Shown here in pieces: positions 54,988-63,752 of a stretch of 64,000 bases of DNA. Origin of the DNA: Hyphomicrobiales bacterium (lineage in GTDB: Bacteria; Pseudomonadota; Alphaproteobacteria; Rhizobiales; JACESI01); the NCBI GenBank assembly GCA_039989895.1, contig JBDXGY010000001.1, positions 96,001-160,000 of the forward strand. Direction: 5' to 3'. Position 1 is the stretch's first letter; every line of letters starts with the position of its first letter. The notes under the pieces were generated by a model that searched no databases, had not been told where the DNA came from, and saw only the letters and a program-made list of their open reading frames with translations. Made by a program: the position numbers and the translations under genes.

Positions 54988-55620
54988 ATGACACCCCCAT
55001 CACGCATTGATATGCCCGTTTATGATTTACACCCTGTGCCGCCCGCAGCCTTGCGAAATCGCGCACTCATCAGTGAGACACTTGCTCATATTTTACCAAA
55101 ATCTGGCACAGTGCTGGAGGTTGGCTCAGGGTCAGGCGCCCATGTGATTTATCTGGCAAACCATCTACCCTATCTCAACTTTCAACCAACAGAACGATCA
55201 GAAGAACAACTTTCTCAAATCGAAAAATGGATCAAGCAAGCTAAGCTAACAAACATAGAAACGCCCCTCAAACTTGATCTGCTTGAAGAGCAATGGCCCG
55301 TTTCGAAAGCGGATGCACTGATTTCCATGAATGTCATCCATATTGCACCGTGGACTGCCACGCTTGCCCTGATCAAGTTAGCATCACACATTTTGACAAG
55401 TGGGGCGCCCTTGTTTTTTTATGGTCCCTTTTTTCGAAGTGATATTGAAACTGCCCCAAGCAATCTCGCTTTTGACGAAAGTTTGCGCGCTGGCAACCCT
55501 TCAAGCGGCATCCGCCATCTCGACGACATCGCCACCCATGCCCAAGAGGCAGGTTTCACAGGCCCTCACATCATCAACATGCCAGCAAATAATTTAAGTG
55601 TAGTCTTCACAAAAGCCTGA
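54988..55620 (+). CDS. DUF938 SAM-dependent methyltransferase-like protein
   Basis: A class I methyltransferase fold of 210 residues from the ATG at 54988 (a GTG at 54973 is an alternative). The SAM-binding loop is VLEVGSGSGAHVIYLANHLP, preceded by AALRNRALISETLAHILP; motif IV is ADALISMNVIHIAPW, and LFFYGPFFRSD and NPSSGIRHLDDI are typical of DUF938. The methyl acceptor is unknown. It lies 143 bases from the divergent RidA gene. Confidence 0.88.
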   Translation: MTPPSRIDMPVYDLHPVPPAALRNRALISETLAHILPKSGTVLEVGSGSGAHVIYLANHLPYLNFQPTERSEEQLSQIEKWIKQAKLTNIETPLKLDLLEEQWPVSKADALISMNVIHIAPWTATLALIKLASHILTSGAPLFFYGPFFRSDIETAPSNLAFDESLRAGNPSSGIRHLDDIATHAQEAGFTGPHIINMPANNLSVVFTKA

Positions 55621-55685
55621 TCGTGACACGAGATAAAATAAGCTTATTATGGTGTGTGTTACAAATTGGCTGGATAAGATAATCA

Positions 55686-56432
55686 ATGAATTTTTGGATT
55701 CAAAGCTTTGTCGCTTGTATATCGATGATGCTTTTTACTTTTTCTGCCGCTGCATCGGATAGTTCCGCTTTAAAAAAATTGGAATGTGGCATTGTTGACC
55801 CACAACCATCTTTCACCTTGCCTGTGAAAAAACAAAAAATAACAATCTTGATGATAGGTTCATCATCGACCTCCGGCGTGGGAGCTGGCGATATATCAAA
55901 GGCTTATCCTGCCCGTACTGCTTTTTATCTAAATGGAAAAAGGAGCGACCCCAAGGTTGATGTCATTGCTAAAGGCGTAGGTGGCGAGAGAGCAAAAGCG
56001 GCCTTAAAACGCATATCCCCAGCCATCAAAGCCACATCACCCGATCTTATAGTGTGGCAGGTGGGCACGAATGATGCGCTGGGCAAAGTGCCACTAGAAG
56101 AGCTGACCGCAACCATACGAAAAGGCATCGCCATCGCCCAAGAACACAAACTGCCTCTGATCCTAATCGACCCGCAATTCTTTCCTCGCATATTAAGCAA
56201 TCAAAACTATGCTGATACCGTCGATCTCATCGCACGCATTGGAAAAGCACAGGATCTGCCTGTGGTCAAAAGATACCAGCGCATGAAACACGCCTTAAGT
56301 CTTGATCAAAACCTTATGACTAGCCTCATGGCGAAAGACCGTTTTCACATGAGCCCGCTTGGTCACGAATGTCTTGCTCTTGATCTCGCTGCCACTATAC
56401 GAGCAGGCATCAGCGCTGAGGTGAAAAACTAA
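55686..56432 (+). CDS. Exported SGNH/GDSL-family hydrolase
   Basis: A protein of 248 residues with a signal peptide (about 1-24, ending SAAASD) and an SGNH fold: block I ILMIGSSSTSGVGAGD with the probable nucleophilic Ser, GGERAKAALKRI, block III WQVGTNDAL and block V DRFHMSPLGHECLA with the Asp-x-x-His pair. Likely a periplasmic esterase or acetyl-hydrolase; the substrate is unknown. Its stop codon overlaps the stop of the convergent malonyl-CoA decarboxylase gene. Confidence 0.87.
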   Translation: MNFWIQSFVACISMMLFTFSAAASDSSALKKLECGIVDPQPSFTLPVKKQKITILMIGSSSTSGVGAGDISKAYPARTAFYLNGKRSDPKVDVIAKGVGGERAKAALKRISPAIKATSPDLIVWQVGTNDALGKVPLEELTATIRKGIAIAQEHKLPLILIDPQFFPRILSNQNYADTVDLIARIGKAQDLPVVKRYQRMKHALSLDQNLMTSLMAKDRFHMSPLGHECLALDLAATIRAGISAEVKN

Positions 56433-57760
56433 ACTTGCTCAATAGAAATATTCTTTGACGCTTTTTCGGCCTGCACCTGAATGCTCTTCTCTGCCTTCAC
56501 CACACGGTCTTGAGCATAGGCTTCATGGTTGTTTTCCACATCACTCAAATCATAGAGATAATTCACCATGAGACCGGCAGATTGTTTTAAGCCTTTTTCC
56601 GAAACATCGCCCATCCAGTTAATCTGGCGCAGGCTTGCGCCATTACCCAAATGAAAACGAGCGACAGGATCAATAGGCTGACCATCTTCGCGCTTTTCGA
56701 GTAGAAAATACCGCGCAGCCAGTTCAACGATATTTGTTTTAAGACTTTCAATCCTCGATAGATCTTCGGGTTCCGTAAGCGACTTGATGGCGCCTAAAGC
56801 CTCTTCTGCCGGTCGATCTGGCTCACTGAGAGCGGTCTTCTCCAACCAGTTCATGAAGCTGGGAACTGGCGATAATGTCACAAAGGTTTTCAGATTTGGC
56901 AAATCATGGGCCAGATCACCTACCACCTGTTTGATCAAAAAATTACCAAAAGAGACCCCCTGCAATCCCGCCTGACAGTTTGAAATCGAGTAAAACACAG
57001 CAGTATCAGCTTCATCTTCACGCAATTCTTCTCGGTTTTCTGCCAGCACATCTTGTATCGAAGAGGGAATAGATTTTGTCAGTGCCACAACAACGAAGAT
57101 CAATGGCTCATCGGGCATTGCAGGATGAAAAAAGGCAAAACATCGCCTATCCTCAGGCAAAAGCCGTCGGCGTAAATCTTCCCAACTTTGAATTTCATGC
57201 ACCGACTCATAGGTAATCACTTTTTCCAAAATATGGGCAGGCGTTGTCCAGTCGATTGGGCGCAGCACCAAAAATCCACGATTGAACCATGAAGCAAAAA
57301 GGTGCTGAAAGTCCACATCCGTTCGGGTGAGTCTCGTCATCGTCTTTGCAATCTTCAAAAAATCCTCGCGCATTCGTACAAGTCGGCCCGTACCGCCTGG
57401 AACACCGTTCAAACGGCGCAACAGCTCTAATCGTCCGGGTTCTGACACCTTTTGCAAAACACGCAGATTATCTGCACTACCATCCTCACTAAATCGGTTC
57501 GCGGCCTCAATAATAGCTTCGGTATTCACATCCAGATGCTCATTGAGATAAACAAAAAACTCTTCCCGTTCCTCATAACTCATCGCTTCATATTTATTGA
57601 AAAGAGCATGAGCTATTTTTGTACCTGATACTTCACCGCGCCCTGAAACAAGAGCATGTATCAGTTCTTTCATTGAACGTTTATCCGTCGAGCGGGTTAG
57701 ACCAACCCCACGTTCAAACACGCTGGATAACAATCCTTGAAAAAATGAATTGCCACTCAT
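56429..57760 (-). CDS. Malonyl-CoA decarboxylase
   Basis: Converts malonyl-CoA to acetyl-CoA and CO2. From the ATG at 57760 (GAGGAA site eight bases upstream) it has 443 residues. The N-terminal helical domain runs to about 170 and contains GGTGRLVRMREDFLK; the GNAT-fold catalytic domain has RRCFAFFHPAMPDEPLIFV and VFYSISNCQAGLQGVSFGNF, carrying the conserved Ser and His, and LKTFVTLSPVPSFMNWL. It starts five bases after the nitrile hydratase accessory gene, so it is probably the last gene of that operon. In rhizobia this enzyme normally pairs with malonate uptake and malonyl-CoA synthetase genes, absent here. Confidence 0.94.
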   Translation of the reverse strand: MSGNSFFQGLLSSVFERGVGLTRSTDKRSMKELIHALVSGRGEVSGTKIAHALFNKYEAMSYEEREEFFVYLNEHLDVNTEAIIEAANRFSEDGSADNLRVLQKVSEPGRLELLRRLNGVPGGTGRLVRMREDFLKIAKTMTRLTRTDVDFQHLFASWFNRGFLVLRPIDWTTPAHILEKVITYESVHEIQSWEDLRRRLLPEDRRCFAFFHPAMPDEPLIFVVVALTKSIPSSIQDVLAENREELREDEADTAVFYSISNCQAGLQGVSFGNFLIKQVVGDLAHDLPNLKTFVTLSPVPSFMNWLEKTALSEPDRPAEEALGAIKSLTEPEDLSRIESLKTNIVELAARYFLLEKREDGQPIDPVARFHLGNGASLRQINWMGDVSEKGLKQSAGLMVNYLYDLSDVENNHEAYAQDRVVKAEKSIQVQAEKASKNISIEQV

Positions 57761-57765
57761 CTGTT

Positions 57766-58134
57766 TTATTCCTCGCATCCAAGTTCAATTGGTTCGCCAT
57801 GGGGTGTTGCGCGCGCAGCACGGTCCCAAGCATTATAACGATCTCTCAAGTTACCCGCATCCACGAGCCCTTTCGCGCTCGTTATCCGCTCTAAGGTCGT
57901 GAGCCAACATTGATAATATTCCTCCTCATCATCAAGCTCCTTAATAACGCCGCCCAATGCTTGCCCCCACTCATGAGCGGTAAATAATCCTTTTTCATGA
58001 AGCACACATGTCACAGCAAAAATTTGCGCCTGCCACGGCTCGGCAAAGACAGGCCCGGCCTCATCGCGCGGCAATTCAGGCAAGGCCTGCAAAATTTCAT
58101 TGTCAGCCTTTATCTGCGCATCATTTTTTTTCAA
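57766..58134 (-). CDS. Nitrile hydratase accessory protein
   Basis: A protein of about 122 residues from the TTG at 58134, similar to the N-terminal helical part of the nitrile hydratase beta subunit. The segments ALPELPRDEAGPVFAEPWQA, FAVTCVLHEKGLFTAHEWGQ and EEEYYQCWLTTLERITSAKG are typical of the accessory family. These proteins help insert cobalt or mature the alpha subunit. The frame is open as far as 58314, but the upstream part is antisense-like sequence inside the beta-subunit gene. The chosen start overlaps the beta gene by 14 bases. Confidence 0.85.
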   Translation of the reverse strand: MKKNDAQIKADNEILQALPELPRDEAGPVFAEPWQAQIFAVTCVLHEKGLFTAHEWGQALGGVIKELDDEEEYYQCWLTTLERITSAKGLVDAGNLRDRYNAWDRAARATPHGEPIELGCEE

Positions 58135-58780
58135 GATAAGGTTCCCACAAGTCAGCCATAATACGATCACCGGCCCGCGCCTCATCACCCCATAATTCTT
58201 GGGCCGAAAAGCGTACTGTATAAAGCCATTTTGGATTTTCACCCGCATCTTCTGCATTGCTATCAGGAAAAACAAAACCACCGTGCGCGGCAATAATTTC
58301 ACCCTGATGACCACGTAGATAACGCGGCGCTCGGGTATGGCCCATAGGATGAAAATTACGCACGCTCACCTGATCGCCAACATTAAAAGCCGCTGGCTCA
58401 TCTATGGGTCGGTCACAAGGACCGCCATTGCGTAAAACCCGCGGCACATCTTCGGCTTTCAAAGCACCCGCAATCGGTAAAGGCGGTGTCACCATTTTCC
58501 CCGTCTCAAGCTCTTCTGCCGTCGCCAGCTTTTCTCGCACCATCAGCTTTTCAAGGGCAGCCCACCAGATTTGATAATAACTTGATGTCAAATATTGTGG
58601 TGGTGGCAGGCTCTCGCGGGCATGACGTGATTTATCTAGGTTCCATTTCACAGCGACCGCCATAGAAAGCACCAACGCCAGCACTTTGCCTTCCCATTCT
58701 TCATGGAAAACAGGCTTCACAGGTTCAGGCACAACCGGTCCAAATCCCTGCATGCCACCAAGATCATGTGCAGAATTCAT
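58121..58780 (-). CDS. nthB: Nitrile hydratase beta subunit
   Basis: Forms the heterodimer with the alpha subunit that hydrates nitriles to amides. A protein of 219 residues, standard length. It starts [20 protein letters not shown], the canonical N-terminus, and has [20 protein letters not shown] and [13 protein letters not shown] in the helical half. The SH3-like C-terminal half has [29 protein letters not shown] and [12 protein letters not shown]. It overlaps the alpha gene by four bases. Confidence 0.96.
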   Translation of the reverse strand: MNSAHDLGGMQGFGPVVPEPVKPVFHEEWEGKVLALVLSMAVAVKWNLDKSRHARESLPPPQYLTSSYYQIWWAALEKLMVREKLATAEELETGKMVTPPLPIAGALKAEDVPRVLRNGGPCDRPIDEPAAFNVGDQVSVRNFHPMGHTRAPRYLRGHQGEIIAAHGGFVFPDSNAEDAGENPKWLYTVRFSAQELWGDEARAGDRIMADLWEPYLEKK

Positions 58781-59424
58781 GGCCGCACCTCATCAGGTTG
58801 AAGCGCAAGCCCCGTCCCTATCATTGAATCGCGCGTGACAAGGTCTGCCAATGCCTCAATATCCCATCCTTCAGTCCCATTCGGGCGCTTGGGAATAACC
58901 AGATAGCGCAGTTCGGCAGTGGAATCCCAAACCCTGACATCCACTTCATCGCCCAATGTCACACCAAAATCAGCCAGCACACCACGAGGATCAATCACAG
59001 CGCGCGAACGGTAAGGTGCTGACTTATACCATACAGGCGGCAAGCCAAGCACATTCCACGGATAACAAGAGCACAGCGTGCAAACGACCATATTGTGCAC
59101 CTGATCTGTGTTCTCAAGCACCTTCATATGCTCACTTTGCCGGCCTTCGAACCCAAGCGATGCAATGGCCTTTGTTGGCTCACGCCTTAGCCATTCAAGA
59201 TAATCAGACTCATGCCACGCCTTCGCCACAACCAGCGCGCCATTGCGTGGGCCTACTTTATTTTCATAGGTATCAATAATGACATCGAGAGCGGCTGGAT
59301 CGACATATCCTTTTTCCACGAGGAGCGATTCAATCGCTTTCACCCGTAACGCGGTTTTTGAAAGTTCTGATCCCTCACCATGATGATGGTCGTGATGATG
59401 GTCTATTTTATGGTCATCGCTCAT
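58777..59424 (-). CDS. nthA: Cobalt-type nitrile hydratase alpha subunit with His-rich N-terminus
   Basis: The catalytic metal subunit, 215 residues from the ATG at 59424 (AAGGTGG site). The metal-binding claw is VCTLCSC, with Cys115, Cys118 and Cys120; the threonine between the first cysteines marks the cobalt type rather than iron (VCSLCSC). SYPW-like [15 protein letters not shown] follows, and [15 protein letters not shown] and [21 protein letters not shown] complete the family pattern. Residues 5-15 are unusually His-rich ([11 protein letters not shown]). Thiocyanate hydrolase gamma subunits share the claw, but the beta partner here fits nitrile hydratase better. Confidence 0.95.
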   Translation of the reverse strand: MSDDHKIDHHHDHHHGEGSELSKTALRVKAIESLLVEKGYVDPAALDVIIDTYENKVGPRNGALVVAKAWHESDYLEWLRREPTKAIASLGFEGRQSEHMKVLENTDQVHNMVVCTLCSCYPWNVLGLPPVWYKSAPYRSRAVIDPRGVLADFGVTLGDEVDVRVWDSTAELRYLVIPKRPNGTEGWDIEALADLVTRDSMIGTGLALQPDEVRP

Positions 59425-59554
59425 TATAATCCACCTTCGCAATATCTTAAATGTCAGTGTGGGATTGAAAACTGTGATTTGGCAAGCATGAAATCATGAT
59501 AAGTGTATGTTAGATAAAATTATCAATAATAATAAATAGGCTCAGTTTCATTCA

Positions 59555-61324
59555 ATGCATGTAAAAATAAGACGTTGCCTTGGTATTTTTGCGACCATTC
59601 TTTTAGCGATATATTACACACCACTTTTTGCTCAAGAGGCGTCCGATGCCATTCAGCCTGAAGAACATATGCAACTACCAGAAAACAATAAAAATCTTGT
59701 CACTGGTACTTCATGGATTATTTCAACGGCCAACCCTCATTCAAGCGAAGCAGGCGCCAAAATTTTACGCTCTGGCGGTAACGCTATCGATGCCATGATC
59801 GCCGTACAAACCACATTGAGCCTTACCGAACCACAATCGTCTGGACTAGGGGGCGGTAGTTTTTTGGTCTATTGGGATAACAAAGAAAAACGGCTAACGA
59901 CTTTTGATGCTCGCGAAACAGCGCCTGCAGACGTCAACCCACGCCTGTTTCAAAACCCAAGCGGCAAGCCTTACAGCTTTTATAATTCAATTTTAAGTGG
60001 CCTATCTGTCGGCGTACCAGGTGTGCCTCAGCTCTTATATGAAACCCACAAAAAATATGGCTCAAAACCATGGCCCGAACTTTTAGAGCATGCCATCGCC
60101 TTGTCAGAATCCGGCTTCGAAATCTCTCCCCGCCTTGCAGGTCTAATGGCGCAAAGCAAGCAACCCTTGGCATGGTATGACACTACACGCACTTATTTTT
60201 TTCATGACAATGGTGAACTAAAAAGCCGTGGGACATTATTGAAAAACCCAGCCTATGCAGAAACCCTGCGCGCTTTCCAAACACAGGGAGCTGATGTCTT
60301 TTATAAGGGCACAATTGCAAAGCAAATCGTGGATGCTGTTCAAAACACAAAAGAGCGCCCTGGCACCCTATCACTGAGTGATCTTGCTAATTACCGCATA
60401 AAAGAACGAGAACCTGTTTGCTCACCTTATCGCGATTATAGCGTTTGTGGCATGGGTCCTCCGTCATCTGGCGCAATCGCCGTAGGTCAGATTTTAGGCA
60501 CATTAGAGCCCTTCGATCTTACTACGGGCGGGCCCGAGAGCATCGAAAATTGGCAACTTATCGGCGATGCAACCCGCCTTGCTTTCGCAGATCGAGGCCG
60601 CTATGTGGCTGATCAAGATTTTGTTCCTGTTCCCGTGAAAGGGCTTTTGAAAAAGGAATATCTAAAAACTCGCTCTAGCATGCTTGCCGCCGGTAAAAAA
60701 CTGAAAGTAGCTATAGCGGGCACGCCTAGTTTTGATCATGCTTACAATTATGCTGATGACCAATCATTAGAAATACCCTCAACCACTCATTTCGTCATTC
60801 GCGACACACATGGCAATATCGTCTCGATGACTTCATCCGTTGAAAATGCTTTTGGGTCCAAGCTTATGGTTGGGGGCTTTCTACTCAATAATCAGCTCAC
60901 AGATTTTTCTTTTGCAACACATAAAGACGGCCGCCTTATTGCTAACTCGGTAGCCCCTGGAAAACGTCCGCGCTCCTCTATGTCCCCTACCATCGTTTTC
61001 AAAGATGGAGTCCCACAAGTCGCCATTGGCAGCCCTGGTGGCAGTCGCACCATCCCTTATGTTACCAAATCGATTATAGGCATGATTGACTGGGGCCTGA
61101 ACATTCAAGAAACTATCAATTTACCTCATATTACCAATCGCTTTGGCACCTTTGCATTTGAGGCAAATACCAAGGCTATTGAATATCAAGAGGAACTGGA
61201 AGCTCTTGGGTATGATACGGTGGCAATTTCGCTAAACTCGGGTTTGCACGGTATCAGCATCAAAGACGGACAACTTGAAGGCGGCGCAGACCCTCGTCGC
61301 GAAGGCGTCGTTCTGGCACAATAA
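59555..61324 (+). CDS. ggt: Gamma-glutamyltransferase (gamma-glutamyltranspeptidase)
   Basis: A periplasmic enzyme that cleaves glutathione and other gamma-glutamyl compounds. A protein of 589 residues: signal peptide about 1-26 (LFAQEAS), large-subunit segments SEAGAKILRSGGNAIDAMIA, SSGLGGGSFLVYWD, FDARETAPADV and VGVPGVPQLLYETHKKYG, then the autoprocessing site at Thr410 in STTHFVIRDTHGN, which becomes the small-subunit N-terminal nucleophile, and PGKRPRSSMSPTIVF with AIGSPGGSRTIPYVTKSI. The promoter region has no clear motif and the ribosome-binding site is weak. Confidence 0.95.
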   Translation: MHVKIRRCLGIFATILLAIYYTPLFAQEASDAIQPEEHMQLPENNKNLVTGTSWIISTANPHSSEAGAKILRSGGNAIDAMIAVQTTLSLTEPQSSGLGGGSFLVYWDNKEKRLTTFDARETAPADVNPRLFQNPSGKPYSFYNSILSGLSVGVPGVPQLLYETHKKYGSKPWPELLEHAIALSESGFEISPRLAGLMAQSKQPLAWYDTTRTYFFHDNGELKSRGTLLKNPAYAETLRAFQTQGADVFYKGTIAKQIVDAVQNTKERPGTLSLSDLANYRIKEREPVCSPYRDYSVCGMGPPSSGAIAVGQILGTLEPFDLTTGGPESIENWQLIGDATRLAFADRGRYVADQDFVPVPVKGLLKKEYLKTRSSMLAAGKKLKVAIAGTPSFDHAYNYADDQSLEIPSTTHFVIRDTHGNIVSMTSSVENAFGSKLMVGGFLLNNQLTDFSFATHKDGRLIANSVAPGKRPRSSMSPTIVFKDGVPQVAIGSPGGSRTIPYVTKSIIGMIDWGLNIQETINLPHITNRFGTFAFEANTKAIEYQEELEALGYDTVAISLNSGLHGISIKDGQLEGGADPRREGVVLAQ

Positions 61325-61343
61325 AAGAACAAGGTTTTTTATT

Positions 61344-61829
61344 TTGGAAACGATCGCAACCCTGATCCAAAGATTTTCTCATGCTGGAGAAGTCAGATGG
61401 ATCGGTGTGCGTCCTGCGCGAAAACAGCCATTAATTTCCCTTGATCAAGCAACCGTCCGCTCTACAGGTCTTGAAGGTGATCACAGGACAAAACCGGGCA
61501 AGCGCACCATCACTTTAATTCAAGCCGAACATCTGCCCGCAATCGCGGCTCTTTGCAGCGGTCAACAACCCACTATTAATCCTGCTCGGCTTCGTAGGAA
61601 TATCGTTGTAAGTGGTATTTCACTGCTGGGTCTGCGCAACCAAATATTCAAAATTGGCAACACCACACTGCGCGGCACAGGTCTATGTGCACCTTGCTCA
61701 CGGATGGAAACAGAGCTTGGCTTTGGTGGTTACAATGCGATGCGCGGCCATGGCGGCATATGTGCTGAAGTCTTGGAAGAAGGGGTTATAAATCTAGGTG
61801 ACCCTGTTCTTTCACACAGCCACGAGTAA
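61344..61829 (+). CDS. MOSC-domain protein
   Basis: MOSC (Moco sulfurase C-terminal) proteins bind molybdenum cofactor or handle sulfur-carrying groups. From the TTG at 61344 (CAAGG nine bases upstream) it has 161 residues, with VRWIGVRPARKQPL, GLEGDHRTKPGKRTITLIQA, LRRNIVVSGISLLGL and the conserved cysteine segment GTGLCAPCSRMETELG. The final part MRGHGGICAEVLEEGVINLG is also typical. The frame extends upstream to an ATG at 61275 inside ggt, which lacks family similarity. The closest relatives are single-domain YiiM-like proteins; the exact role is unknown. Confidence 0.87.
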   Translation: METIATLIQRFSHAGEVRWIGVRPARKQPLISLDQATVRSTGLEGDHRTKPGKRTITLIQAEHLPAIAALCSGQQPTINPARLRRNIVVSGISLLGLRNQIFKIGNTTLRGTGLCAPCSRMETELGFGGYNAMRGHGGICAEVLEEGVINLGDPVLSHSHE

Positions 61830-61868
61830 TAGGACAAAGACCCTATTTAAAAACACATACCTTCTATC

Positions 61869-63752
61869 TCAAAAAACCACATTCATCATGACAAGCGACA
61901 CCACAAGAAATAGCAATGTCATGACGCCGCCTGTGCGCACAAAATCAATCACCTTATAACCTGCCGGCCCCATGATAAGCGCATTGACTTGATGGGTAGG
62001 TATAAGAAATGAGTTCGACGTAGAGATAGCAACCGTCATTGCAAAAATGGCTGGATCGCCCCCTGCTTCCAGTGCAATGGAAACAGCTAAAGGGACCAAT
62101 AAAACAGTTGCCCCCACATTAGACATAACCAATGTAAAAATCGTCGCAAGTATAGCCACACCCGCCTGCAATGCCCATATAGGCCATCCATCTAAAACCG
62201 TTAGAATTTGCTGTGCTATCCACGAAGCTGCGCCCGTCGACTGCACCGCTTGCCCGAGCGGTATAAGACTAGCCAGCAAAAACACTGTACTCCAGCTCAC
62301 TGCAGCATAGGCTTCATCAAGATCAATAACCTTCGTGATAATCATACCAGCAGCGCCAACGAGCAGGCATAATGAAAGCACAACATTGGAAAACAGTATC
62401 AACCCAACTGCTACACAAAAGAACAACAAAGCCCAGCCGACTTTCTTTGGTCGTAATTCTTCACGCGGGAAATCTGATGTTACAACAACAAAATCGCGAT
62501 CATTGGTAAGATGGGTCAAAGCACCCCAAGTACTGTGAATAACCAACGTGTCACCAGCGGCAAAAGGAATCTCACTTACTGGCGTTGGAATATGGTCAGC
62601 AGTCTCCACATAACTCATGGTCTCACCTGTCCTATGGATTGCCAACAGGCTAGCTCCATACCGCTTGCGAAAGACAAGGTCATGGGCATTTTTTCCAATA
62701 ACCGATGAGCCTGGAGGAATGACCATTTCTGCAACGCCAGATTTTGTTAGCGCATAATCTTCTGCAAATACTTCAAGGTTTCGCATAACCCTAAAGCCTT
62801 CAGCCTTCGCCATGGCTCGAATAGGCTCCTCCCGCCCAAGCACAACAAGGCGACAGGGGGTTTGAATTTTTGTGCGTATAAGAGGAGCAAACCATCTCCG
62901 ACCGCCAAAAAACGTTCCAATAATATAGATGTGATGACGTTGCATAAGTTCATCGAGTGTCTGACCTTCAATAGGATGGTTCCCTGGCACCACTATCTCA
63001 AAAATATCGGCTTGCAATCCATAGATTCTCTTTAGGTAAGCTTTGAGGGATTGACCGCTTGTACTATCTTTTGAGCCATTCTTTTTGGGCAGCACCCAAT
63101 GGCCAAAAAAGACGAAATACAATATTCCTGTCACGACCAAACACAATCCAATTGGCGTGACAGAGAACAAGCCAAAAGTCTCCATTTGATCCGCTTCAGG
63201 CAATCTCTCATTTGCACTTAAAATTAAATCATTCAGCAAAATGAGAGGTGAAGAACCAACCATTGTTACTGTTCCCCCTAGAATCGCACAAAAGCCCATA
63301 GGCATAAGCAAACGACTGAGGGGAATTTCTGAACGAACAGAAATGCGGCTGACCACAGGCAGAAACAGAGCCGCTGCACCAACATTTTGCATAAACGACG
63401 ATATAAGCCCAACCGTCCCTGAGATGATCGGTATAATACGCTTCTCAGTGCTACCGCCATATTTGAGAATAACGGCAGCCACTTTACTCATAAGACCAGT
63501 CTTATCTAATCCTGCACCGATAATCATCACGGCAATAATCGAAATGACCGCATTAGAAGCAAATCCATCGAACAGATGATTAACATCAGCCAAGCCACTC
63601 AGCCCTGGAAGCAAGCTCATAAGCCCCAGAATAATCATCACTAAAATTGCAGAAAGATCGACACGAAGAATTTCGGAAACAAATAGAAAAACCGTAAAAC
63701 CCAATAAGCCCAGCACCACAGCCATCTCTGTGGTGAGAACAACAACATCCAT
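61869..63752 (-). CDS. SLC13-family permease with RCK_C domains (second copy)
   Basis: From the ATG at 63752 (very strong GGGGGAGGA site) it has 627 residues. Two membrane halves (about 1-200 and 425-627) flank two RCK_C domains (about 225-395). Re-entrant motifs are SSFMQNVGAAALFLPVV and MVGSSPLILLN in the first half and MSNVGATVLLVPLAVSIAL with IPTHQVNALIMGPAGY in the second. It differs from the 48346 gene in having Ser-Ser-Pro instead of Thr-Pro-Pro, which suggests another substrate. It probably transports an anion with sodium. An upstream in-frame ATG at 63794 is less likely. Confidence 0.9.
   Translation of the reverse strand: MDVVVLTTEMAVVLGLLGFTVFLFVSEILRVDLSAILVMIILGLMSLLPGLSGLADVNHLFDGFASNAVISIIAVMIIGAGLDKTGLMSKVAAVILKYGGSTEKRIIPIISGTVGLISSFMQNVGAAALFLPVVSRISVRSEIPLSRLLMPMGFCAILGGTVTMVGSSPLILLNDLILSANERLPEADQMETFGLFSVTPIGLCLVVTGILYFVFFGHWVLPKKNGSKDSTSGQSLKAYLKRIYGLQADIFEIVVPGNHPIEGQTLDELMQRHHIYIIGTFFGGRRWFAPLIRTKIQTPCRLVVLGREEPIRAMAKAEGFRVMRNLEVFAEDYALTKSGVAEMVIPPGSSVIGKNAHDLVFRKRYGASLLAIHRTGETMSYVETADHIPTPVSEIPFAAGDTLVIHSTWGALTHLTNDRDFVVVTSDFPREELRPKKVGWALLFFCVAVGLILFSNVVLSLCLLVGAAGMIITKVIDLDEAYAAVSWSTVFLLASLIPLGQAVQSTGAASWIAQQILTVLDGWPIWALQAGVAILATIFTLVMSNVGATVLLVPLAVSIALEAGGDPAIFAMTVAISTSNSFLIPTHQVNALIMGPAGYKVIDFVRTGGVMTLLFLVVSLVMMNVVF

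Noticed and set aside
58777..59424. Thiocyanate hydrolase gamma subunit instead of nitrile hydratase alpha
   Set aside because: The metal claw is shared, but the partner gene is a full-length single beta subunit with the nitrile hydratase N-terminus, and an accessory gene follows. Thiocyanate hydrolase has split alpha and beta subunits.
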